Part shown: one piece after another, positions 1 to 4,119 of the stretch
Numbering within the stretch: the stretch's first letter is position 1
How the letters are laid out: every line of letters begins with the position of its first letter
Assembly (NCBI GenBank): GCA_043819035.1
Contig: JBDRFD010000006.1
Coordinates: 1 to 7,064, forward strand
Source of the DNA: UBA2144 sp043819035
GTDB taxonomy: Bacteria; Patescibacteriota; Gracilibacteria; Peribacterales; Peribacteraceae
DNA length: 7,064 bases
Direction: 5' to 3'
The notes under the pieces: model-generated
What the model saw: the letters and a program-made list of their open reading frames with translations, nothing else
What the model was told of the DNA's origin: nothing
Database searches by the model: none
Program-made: the position numbers and the translations under genes

Positions 1-52
1 ACGAATGATTGCCACCGTCATTCTCCATAGAGTTCAATTCGTCGAATTAGCC

Positions 53-184
53 TCATTGAGGCCAAATACACTCAATCGGCTGCGCATCAGAGCTGGTCCG
101 CAACCAAGTTTGTTCTAAAGTTTCTTTGGACAGTTCTGATATATTTTTCACTTTCTTGACCTTCGTAGCTTTCTCGCCAGCCAT
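53..184 (-). CDS. Possible 43-aa lysine-rich small protein, doubtful
   Basis: An ATG-to-TGA frame encodes a short protein with a Lys-rich N-terminal third (K5, K8, K10, K11, K13) followed by a more hydrophilic stretch with three Trp/Cys-type residues near the end. It lies just downstream of polX on the same strand. Its start codon sits inside a palindromic repeat (175-206), and there is no properly spaced Shine-Dalgarno site; the AAGG before the ATG is too close. I do not recognise the protein. It may be a real small gene whose 5' end was overrun by the repeat, or simply a chance frame. No other gene is visible in positions 1-231. Confidence 0.22.
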   Translation of the reverse strand: MAGEKATKVKKVKNISELSKETLEQTWLRTSSDAQPIECIWPQ

Positions 185-206
185 AGCCTTGACGGAGGCT
201 GGAGCG
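175..206. repeat. Short palindromic repeat downstream of polX
   Basis: CCAGCC (177-182) pairs with GGCTGG (197-202), extended by CG/CG across a two-base bulge. On the minus strand the internal part reads CCGTCAAGGCTATGGCTGG. This resembles a short interspersed repeat type that I recall from many environmental bacterial genomes (CCGCCAAGGCTATGGCGG-like). That resemblance is from memory, not from a search. Confidence 0.45.
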
Positions 207-231
207 AAGGAGGTTCACTTTTCATGCTGCT

Positions 232-1215
232 CTATAAAGAACCGGACCGCTTTGGAGGATCAACAAACTCCAGCCCCAACTTCTTATAAATCTCTTCTTC
301 TGTCTTACTCGCCAGCAATGCATCCCCATCAAATAACCCATATTCATTCAGCTTCCACCCTTTCTTGATCGCCACTTTGCGCATTGCAATGTTGTGCTCT
401 TTGGATCCGGTGAAATAAAGGAGTGCTGTACCCCACTGATCTTTTTTGACAAACCGAACATCAACTCTCAAGCCGGACTTGAGGTCAAACGACAGTTTGC
501 GCTCACCGTGCGCTACCACATCACGTACCCAATTGTCACCCTGAGCTCGTCGAAGGGCGACAATCGCATCAGACACTTCTTTGGGTGATTTGGTGACAAC
601 AAGGATATCAACATCACCAACGGTTTCTTTTTCTCGGCGGTACGAGCCGGCAACTGAGCATTGATCGACACCTTTTACACTCTCAATCTTCTTCAGAAGT
701 TTATCCACGTCGACTTTGATCTCGTCACGCACAAAGCGCCTCGTCCGTTCTTTTACCCGCTTCGCATTCTCCAGTACTTTCTTCTCCATCAACTCCGAAA
801 ATCTTGGGAGTGTTCTGAGTTTTCCGTCCTCTGCAGCCTTGATCAGGTCTGCAACCGTCTTCACACCAAATGCAGCTTGTATCTGCCGCACGCGCTTGGG
901 ACCCAAGCCCTCGATGTCCATGAGTTCTGCAGAAATGCCGCCTTGTGTTATGCGTAAATTTTCGAGAGCAGTCATCTTCCCGGTTTCCAAGTACTCCACA
1001 ATCTTATGCGCAATAGCATCGCCAATCCCGGGAAGCTTCTTAAGCTCCTTCTCATCACCATAAGTAGAAACATCTCTCGGCAGTTCCTCAATAACCTGAG
1101 CAGCCCGCCTGTATGCTGCAGGTTTGAAAGCTATCTCCTGCTCCTGGAGGAGAGCGGCGATTTGGCGGAGGAGACCGGCGATTACTTTGTTGTTCTCCAT
1201 GTCTTTATTGTACAT
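232..1215 (-). CDS. polX: DNA polymerase X family, Pol-beta-like, no PHP domain
   Basis: Family X repair polymerase that fills short gaps in base-excision repair; 327 aa. In order: an N-terminal 8-kDa-like domain (about 6-75) with a helix-hairpin-helix at 61-72 (LPGIGDAIAHKI); a second HhH at 101-112; the nucleotidyltransferase palm with the GS motif at 190-191 and metal-binding D201 and D203; a third Asp at D252; YFTGS at 267-271; NEYGLF at 290-295. By alignment to Pol beta, K71 falls on the lyase Lys72, so dRP-lyase activity is plausible. Most bacterial PolX proteins are about 570 aa with a C-terminal PHP nuclease; this one stops right after the polymerase core, like Pol beta (335 aa). The start at 1215 has an AGGG seven bases upstream; an alternative Met lies five codons in. 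Residues about 220-229 look like an in-frame repeat insertion. Confidence 0.95.
   Translation of the reverse strand: MYNKDMENNKVIAGLLRQIAALLQEQEIAFKPAAYRRAAQVIEELPRDVSTYGDEKELKKLPGIGDAIAHKIVEYLETGKMTALENLRITQGGISAELMDIEGLGPKRVRQIQAAFGVKTVADLIKAAEDGKLRTLPRFSELMEKKVLENAKRVKERTRRFVRDEIKVDVDKLLKKIESVKGVDQCSVAGSYRREKETVGDVDILVVTKSPKEVSDAIVALRRAQGDNWVRDVVAHGERKLSFDLKSGLRVDVRFVKKDQWGTALLYFTGSKEHNIAMRKVAIKKGWKLNEYGLFDGDALLASKTEEEIYKKLGLEFVDPPKRSGSL
532..564. repeat. Palindromic repeat embedded in the polX reading frame
   Basis: ATTGTC (532-537) and GACAAT (559-564) are perfect outer arms; CCCT (539-542) and AGGG (554-557) continue the stem around an 11-nt centre. On the polX mRNA strand the A/C mismatch (538/558) becomes a G-U pair, giving an unbroken 11-bp stem. 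The core CCCTTCGACGAGCTCAGGG matches the core seen at 2639-2666 and 6548-6567 in this window. It is translated as polX residues about 219-228 (ALRRAQGDN region). Confidence 0.7.
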
Positions 1216-1226
1216 CTAGTATCCCT

Positions 1227-1346
1227 TTGTCTGAACCGCAGATGACGCAGATTTGGGAGATTACGCAGATTATTTGCACAAACTTTGTTTCTCGTTAAAT
1301 AAACATCTGCGAAATCTGCGTTATCAGCGCAATCTGCGGTTCAGAC
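1227..1346. repeat. Long word-based palindrome (GCAGAT words)
   Basis: Perfect 15-bp terminal arms, GTCTGAACCGCAGAT (1229-1243) and its reverse complement (1332-1346). Inside, both sides are built of diverged GCAGATT-type words (about 40 nt per arm), around an AT-rich centre at about 1275-1310. It lies immediately upstream of polX and could supply part of its 5' region. No ORF or promoter is convincing inside it. Confidence 0.92.
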
Positions 1347-1360
1347 TATTTTGAAGCCAA

Positions 1361-1447
1361 TTGTCTGAACCATGATTAGAAAGATTAAAAGATGGTCAGG
1401 ATTAATCCTTGTAATCCTTTAATCATGTAAATCCTAGTTCCAGACAA
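1361..1447. repeat. Long word-based palindrome (GATTAA words)
   Basis: TTGTCTGAAC (1361-1370) pairs with GTTCCAGACAA (1437-1447) with a one-base bulge. CATGATTA (1371-1378) pairs with TAATCATG (1420-1427). The centre is the perfect 12-nt palindrome AGGATTAATCCT (1398-1409). Its left end, TTGTCTGAACC, is identical to that of the neighbouring element at 1227, although the interior words differ. Confidence 0.88.
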
Positions 1448-1484
1448 CATACAAAAGATGATCTTTCTTCATTAATAGAGTCTA

Positions 1485-1514
1485 CCCCAGCGGCACCGAG
1501 TGGCACCGCTGGGG
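1485..1514 (-). terminator. GC-rich hairpin after the 80-aa ORF, terminator-like
   Basis: CCCCAGCGG (1485-1493) pairs perfectly with CCGCTGGGG (1506-1514); CAC/GTG can extend the stem inside. It lies about 20 nt past the stop of the small minus-strand ORF. No clear T-tract follows on either strand (TAGACTCTATTAATG on minus), so it may be a structural or processing element rather than a classical intrinsic terminator. Confidence 0.45.
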
Positions 1515-1526
1515 CGAATCGTCAGT

Positions 1527-1727
1527 GGGCCTGTTACTTGGCCCGACGGCGGAGACTCTCCGCCTTCATGAAGGCTGCAGAAGCCTCCTCTTGGAGAGCC
1601 GGTCGGCTCTCCACCGCTTCGTCCCCACCGTTCTTCCTTACGAACGAGTGGGCCTTCTGGGTGGCCAGAGTGGCCACCTTCTTGCGATGCTTGTGACGGC
1701 GTCTGGTTCGGACGCGCCTCTTGCATC
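1527..1727. other. Run of closely spaced perfect hairpins
   Basis: Within 200 nt there are inverted repeats at 1527-1544 (GGGCC/GGCCC), 1548-1564 (GGCGGAGA/TCTCCGCC, 1-nt centre), 1562-1575 (GCCTTCATGAAGGC, perfect palindrome), 1573-1585 (GGCT/AGCC), 1593-1612 (GGAGAGCCG/CGGCTCTCC), 1624-1652 (CCCAC+CGTTC/GAACG+GTGGG, one bulge), 1660-1678 (GGTGGCCA/TGGCCACC) and 1686-1727 (GATGC/GCATC enclosing GGCGTC/GACGC). This overlaps the 80-aa ORF. Such density is typical of structured RNA or folding single-stranded DNA and unusual for coding sequence. I cannot assign it to a known RNA family. Confidence 0.65.
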
Positions 1728-1776
1728 TTCCGTCGGGCTTCACCTCGACAACAAGACCATCCGGTGACTCGAGCAT
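1534..1776 (-). CDS. Small basic hypothetical protein (80 aa)
   Basis: I do not recognise this protein. The start is chosen because GGAGG lies exactly six bases before the ATG, the strongest ribosome site in the window. Residues 8-16 look like a short beta hairpin (GLVVEVKPDG). Residues 17-33 are extremely basic (clusters RRVRTRRRHKHRKK), suggesting nucleic-acid binding if translated. The C-terminal half is mixed-charge and Ala/Glu-rich, probably helical. The frame stays open upstream, and a GTG at 1821 with AAAGGA about ten bases before it would give a 95-aa form. The DNA is packed with perfect inverted repeats, so a non-coding structured RNA with a chance ORF is a serious alternative. A GC-rich hairpin follows the stop. 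Confidence 0.4.
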   Translation of the reverse strand: MLESPDGLVVEVKPDGRCKRRVRTRRRHKHRKKVATLATQKAHSFVRKNGGDEAVESRPALQEEASAAFMKAESLRRRAK

Positions 1777-1892
1777 GAGAAACCTCCACTGACGTAAAGT
1801 TACAATTCTGCCTCCCACCACTACTTGACGATCCTTTCGCCAAGCACCCCCAGAACAGGAGCAGAGATGTCCCTGCAAAACGCAAGGTAGAG

Positions 1893-1936
1893 GAAGACAG
1901 ATCACCTTCTGTAAAACAGTGCTTTCAAAGATCAAA
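1893..1936. repeat. Copy A of a 43-44-nt repeat (minus-strand leader)
   Basis: This segment aligns to 2303-2345 with one single-base indel and scattered substitutions. It includes the identical 17-mer TGCTTTCAAAGATCAAA (1920-1936) and a shared GACAGAT block. It lies about 120-160 nt before the start of the 80-aa minus-strand ORF. On plus, directly after it, ACAGTAACCAATCTGT (1937-1952) resembles, in opposite orientation, a word that sits inside copy B. The segment may be a promoter or leader element or the mark of a duplication. Confidence 0.75.
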
Positions 1937-1963
1937 CAGTAACCAATCTGTTCTCAAAAGAGA

Positions 1964-2000
1964 GCCAGTCCTCACCACGCTGGGGGCGGTGAGGACCGGC
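1964..2000 (-). terminator. 13-bp hairpin after the 59-aa ORF, probable terminator
   Basis: On the minus strand GCCGGTCCTCACC pairs with GGTGAGGACTGGC over 13 bp including one G-U pair; on plus that position is an A/C mismatch, which favours minus-strand transcription. The loop is about 11 nt and GC-rich. TCTCTTTTGAG follows, a short U-rich tail. It sits about 26 nt past the stop of the 59-aa ORF, parallel to the hairpin that follows the 80-aa ORF. Confidence 0.55.
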
Positions 2001-2014
2001 AAGAAAGGAGTGGT

Positions 2015-2142
2015 ACGGGCGCCCGTCAACCAGGCGGCAGATCCGCTTCGGTATCGTGCGAATCAAAAGCACCTTCGTGCTCAGATTCGTCTTCGCCTTC
2101 GAGTCGATCGATGGCCTGATTCAAAGTCAGCTCACATCGACT
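2015..2142. other. Hairpin cluster overlapping the 59-aa ORF
   Basis: Successive inverted repeats: ACGGGCGCCCGT (2015-2026, perfect palindrome); AGGCGG/CCGCTT (2032-2048, 5-nt loop, one G-U on plus); CGAATC+AGCAC/GTGCT+GATTCG (2059-2089, 11 bp around a 4-nt loop); AGTCGAT/ATCGACT (2102-2108 with 2136-2142) enclosing CTGA/TCAG. As in 1527-1727, the density suggests an RNA fold. No known RNA family was recognised. Confidence 0.6.
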
Positions 2143-2205
2143 ACCTCTCAGGACAACAGAAATCGAACCTGGACCTAGCTCTTTCCGGCACACGTTTCCG
2201 AGCAT
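2026..2205 (-). CDS. Small acidic hypothetical protein (59 aa)
   Basis: I do not recognise this protein. The start is set by an excellent Shine-Dalgarno site, AAGGAG (2213-2218), seven bases before the ATG at 2205. The N-terminal half (1-35) is mixed, with a beta-like stretch at 14-20 (SISVVLR) and two Cys (C6, C24). The C-terminal half is strongly acidic (E36, E38, D39, E40, E42, E44, D48, D51, E53, D55) and ends in a Pro-Pro-Gly tail. Its DNA overlaps several hairpins, so a structured RNA is the main alternative. Its layout (43-44-nt repeat, strong ribosome site, short ORF, GC-rich hairpin) mirrors the 80-aa ORF. The two proteins show no convincing similarity, one being basic and the other acidic. 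Confidence 0.4.
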   Translation of the reverse strand: MLGNVCRKELGPGSISVVLRGSRCELTLNQAIDRLEGEDESEHEGAFDSHDTEADLPPG

Positions 2206-2227
2206 TGCACAACTCCTTAATGGCTAC

Positions 2228-2309
2228 TGTCCTCACCCAGAGAAGAAAATTCTCTTGTGCTGTGACCGCTCGGCCACTTAATCCATTGACACAAGAGAAC
2301 CTGAGGACA
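2228..2309 (-). promoter_or_regulatory. Structured leader with alternative pairings before the 59-aa ORF
   Basis: In the minus-strand transcript TGTCCTCA (2309-2302) pairs with TGAGGACA (2235-2228), enclosing TTCTCTTGTG (2299-2290) paired with CACAAGAGAA (2259-2250). The last segment can instead pair with TTCTCT (2244-2239) in a 6-bp hairpin with a 5-nt loop, so the two folds exclude each other. The outer stem ends nine bases before the AAGGAG ribosome site. A short stem, AGC-C-ATT with AATGCT (2225-2219 with 2206-2201), would place the ribosome site in its loop and the start codon in its stem. This layout suits an attenuator or translational switch; no riboswitch class is recognised. Confidence 0.4.
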
Positions 2310-2345
2310 GATTGCTTACTGCTTACAATGCTTTCAAAGATCAAA
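2303..2345. repeat. Copy B of the 43-44-nt repeat
   Basis: Diverged partner of 1893-1936, containing the identical 17-mer TGCTTTCAAAGATCAAA (2329-2345). It lies about 100-140 nt before the start of the 59-aa minus-strand ORF and overlaps the outer stem of that ORF's leader. It has the same orientation relative to its downstream small ORF as copy A. Confidence 0.75.
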
Positions 2346-2366
2346 GACAAGAACCCCTATTGTGGA

Positions 2367-2416
2367 GGGGGCAACGCAAGGAAATTCTTCGATCAGCACA
2401 CACTTCCTTTGCCCCC
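2367..2416. other. Large hairpin upstream of copy B
   Basis: GGGGGCAA (2367-2374) pairs with TTGCCCCC (2409-2416), and AGGAA (2379-2383) with TTCCT (2404-2408), around a loop of about 20 nt. A competing small stem uses CCCCT/AGGGG (2354-2358 with 2366-2370). If the promoter at 2484-2512 is used, this would lie in the 5' leader of the minus-strand transcript. Confidence 0.5.
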
Positions 2417-2483
2417 GTCCGTAATCTTGCGGAAGGAGAGAGCGACCGGATAAATGAACCACGTGTGCGTCATTGCAGGAAGC

Positions 2484-2512
2484 AATTTACGCGCTTTCAG
2501 ACTAATCGTCAA
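2484..2512 (-). promoter_or_regulatory. Sigma-70-like promoter candidate for the small-ORF region
   Basis: On the minus strand TTGACG (2512-2507) and TAAATT (2489-2484) are separated by exactly 17 nt, close to the TTGACA-17-TATAAT consensus. Transcription would start near 2477 and give a leader of about 270 nt before the 59-aa ORF. The -10 region overlaps a small stem (GCGT+ATTGC/GCAAT+ACGC, 2467-2492). This is a consensus match only. Confidence 0.35.
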
Positions 2513-2555
2513 GGCATTCTGTACCGCCACAACGACACAATTCCCGCCTAATTAA

Positions 2556-2574
2556 GCCATCCTTTTAGGATGGC
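2556..2574. terminator. Short terminator-like hairpin between ahcY and the small-ORF region
   Basis: GCCATCC (2556-2562) and GGATGGC (2568-2574) form a perfect 7-bp stem with a 5-nt loop (TTTTA). On plus it is followed by ACATTTTG and on minus by TTAATTAG. It could end minus-strand transcription coming from ahcY or a plus-strand transcript of the structured region. The U-tract is short either way. Confidence 0.5.
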
Positions 2575-2618
2575 ACATTTTGACATAACTCAGTGCTGAC
2601 CCAAGAAAAGCAGACAAG

Positions 2619-2714
2619 GTTAACTGTTAAATGCCTGTCCTGAGCGAGCCGCAGCGAGTCGAAGGGTTAACTGTTAATTGTTAACTGTTAATTGTTAACT
2701 GTTAATTGTTAATC
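2619..2714. repeat. GTTAACT/GTTAATT heptamer array with palindromic core
   Basis: Seven tandem heptamers run from 2666 to 2714, alternating GTTAACT and GTTAATT (14-nt period; the last copy diverges at its final base). A shorter left side (GTTAACTGTTAA, 2619-2630) lies beyond a core at 2639-2666. The core is CCTGAGCGAG...TCGAAGGG with an internal CCGCAGCGAG duplication, matching the polX and 6548 cores. The array runs into the ahcY stop codon (2713-2715). Confidence 0.88.
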
Positions 2715-3966
2715 AGGTTCCCTCTTTCCACTCCTCCAAATATGCCTTTTGTTCAGGCGTCAACTTATCAATCGCAAGCCCCATCGCCTCCAGTTGCAGC
2801 TGTGCGATTTCCTGATCGACCTCCTGAGGAAGTGTGATCACATCTACCGGAAGATTTCCACGGTTCTTGACCAGGTACTCACACGCAAGTGCCTGCCCGC
2901 AGAAGCTCAAGCTCATAACTTCTGAAGGATGACCCTCTGCGGAAGCAAGGTTCACAAGCCTCCCCTCTCCTGCAACGTAGATGATCTTGCCGGACTTGAT
3001 CATGTACTCATCTAAGTAGTGACGCACACGGCGCTTGCGTTTGGCCTGAGACTCGAGTGACTGCATATCGATTTCGTTATCGAAGTGTCCCGCATTCGCG
3101 AGTATTACCCCATCCTGCATTCGGTCAATATGCTCCATGCGGATGATGTGCTTATTGCCGGTGACGGTGATGAATACTTCTCCTTCCACTGCTGCCTCGA
3201 CCATCGGAAGAACACGGTACCCATCCATCGCGGCCTGCAGCGCGTTGAACGGATTCACTTCAACAACAATGACCTGCGCACCCATTCCCTTCGAGCGCAT
3301 CGCGACTCCCTTCCCACAACTTCCGTACCCGCAGACCACTACAACTTTCCCCGCGAAGAGAATATTTGTGGAACGCAGGATGCCATCAATGGTGGATTGC
3401 CCTGTTCCGTAGTAGTTATCGAAGAGGTGCTTGGTTTTATTATCGTTCACCGCAACCATCGGATACCTCAGCGCTCCTTCTTGAACCATTGCACGCAGGC
3501 GAATGATGCCTGTGGTCGTCTCCTCGCAACCACCGATAATATTTTCAATGAGTCCCGGATGCTTGGTGTGAATCTCTGTGACCAGATCGCACCCATCGTC
3601 AATCGTAATATCCGGCTCAGACTCAATCACGGCAGTGAGAAACTTGTAGTAATCACTCTTGCTCTCACCCTTGTACGCCCACACAAGCACGTTCTCTTCC
3701 TCATCAAGCGCGGCTGCGACGTCATCCTGCGTACTTAAGGGGTTGCATCCGGTAATCGCAACTTTCGCTCCTCCTGCAACCAGGGTTCGAACCAGGACAC
3801 CGGTCTCCTTGGTCACATGCAACGCCATTCCGATCATGAGTCCTTTGAAGAGCTTCTCTTTCGCAAAGCGTTCTTTCACTTTCATAAGTGCATCCATACG
3901 CTTTTCGGCGATCTCTAGATTGAGTCGCCCTTGAGCAGCCAATGTTGGGTCTTTCACATAGGACAT
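2713..3966 (-). CDS. ahcY: S-adenosylhomocysteinase, archaeal/Thermotoga type
   Basis: Cytosolic NAD-dependent enzyme that reversibly hydrolyses S-adenosylhomocysteine to homocysteine and adenosine, relieving product inhibition of methyltransferases. The 417-aa length fits the short class. Visible sites: DDGCD (123-127) and E149 in the EETTTG segment for substrate; K179, D183 and N184, matching human K186, D190 and N191; Rossmann motif GYGSCGKG (213-220) with NAD-ribose Glu E236; HPSEVM (346-351). T188 replaces the Cys195 of the eukaryotic type within GTGQS, as in archaeal and Thermotoga enzymes. The C-terminus ends in the LTPEQKAYLEEW type of tail and lacks the Lys/Tyr tail of the long class. 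No clear Shine-Dalgarno site precedes the ATG. It lies 153 nt downstream of the kinase gene, possibly in one operon. Confidence 0.97.
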   Translation of the reverse strand: MSYVKDPTLAAQGRLNLEIAEKRMDALMKVKERFAKEKLFKGLMIGMALHVTKETGVLVRTLVAGGAKVAITGCNPLSTQDDVAAALDEEENVLVWAYKGESKSDYYKFLTAVIESEPDITIDDGCDLVTEIHTKHPGLIENIIGGCEETTTGIIRLRAMVQEGALRYPMVAVNDNKTKHLFDNYYGTGQSTIDGILRSTNILFAGKVVVVCGYGSCGKGVAMRSKGMGAQVIVVEVNPFNALQAAMDGYRVLPMVEAAVEGEVFITVTGNKHIIRMEHIDRMQDGVILANAGHFDNEIDMQSLESQAKRKRRVRHYLDEYMIKSGKIIYVAGEGRLVNLASAEGHPSEVMSLSFCGQALACEYLVKNRGNLPVDVITLPQEVDQEIAQLQLEAMGLAIDKLTPEQKAYLEEWKEGT

Positions 3967-3996
3967 AATCGGAGGGATAGCCTAGAGGAAAAGAAT

Positions 3997-4115
3997 GAAG
4001 CACGAAATACGAAATCTGAAACAAATTCGAAGCACAAAATCCGAATATTTCAAACATTTCGATCATTTGAGCATTCGAATTTCGTGTTTGTTTCGGATTT
4101 AGGATTTTGAATTTC
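3997..4115. repeat. AT-rich long palindrome (CGAAAT/CGAAAC words)
   Basis: Two imperfect arms of about 50 nt fill most of the gap between the kinase and ahcY. The left arm is a chain of GAAAT, CGAAA and ACAAATTCG words; the right arm contains their reverse complements (TTCGTGTTTGTTTCGGATTT, 4081-4100). The centre is near 4055-4065. If the kinase and ahcY are cotranscribed, it would form a long hairpin in the message. Confidence 0.85.
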
Positions 4116-4119
4116 TTAC

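Noticed and set aside
2160..2276. tRNA-like pieces on minus: GGTTCGATT (complement of 2161-2169) and TGGCCGAGCGGT (complement of 2265-2276), resembling T-arm and D-arm of a serine-type tRNA, perhaps split by an intron
   Set aside because: No matching acceptor stem, no valid anticodon stem-loop, imperfect T stem, and the intervening length fits neither a normal tRNA nor a group I intron.
1501..2345. Integron cassette array (small ORF plus hairpin units)
   Set aside because: The hairpins lack recognisable attC core sites, there is no integrase in the window, and the units carry a repeated leader rather than a repeated 3' site.
2141..2350. 69-codon minus-strand frame beginning in repeat copy B
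   Set aside because: It overlaps the 59-aa ORF in another frame and has no ribosome site; its similarity at the N-terminus to the extended frame in module A comes from the shared DNA repeat.
2454..2555. 33-codon plus-strand ORF ending just before the 2556-2574 hairpin, and an overlapping 79-codon frame from 2312
   Set aside because: AAGGAG is about 15 nt from the ATG of the shorter ORF, too far; the longer starts at TTG inside copy B of the repeat. Neither composition looks protein-like.
1485..2574. RNase P RNA, tmRNA, SRP RNA or 6S RNA as explanation of the structured stretch
   Set aside because: I looked on both strands for their conserved segments (GAGGAAAGUCC, ACAGAA..GGCUUA, the tmRNA ends, the SRP GGAAGGAAGCAGCC core) and found none.
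2619..2714. CRISPR-like array
   Set aside because: The units are contiguous heptamers with no spacers and no Cas genes nearby.
3085..3738. 217-codon plus-strand frame
   Set aside because: It is wholly antisense to ahcY, whose catalytic and NAD motifs are intact, so it is a shadow frame.
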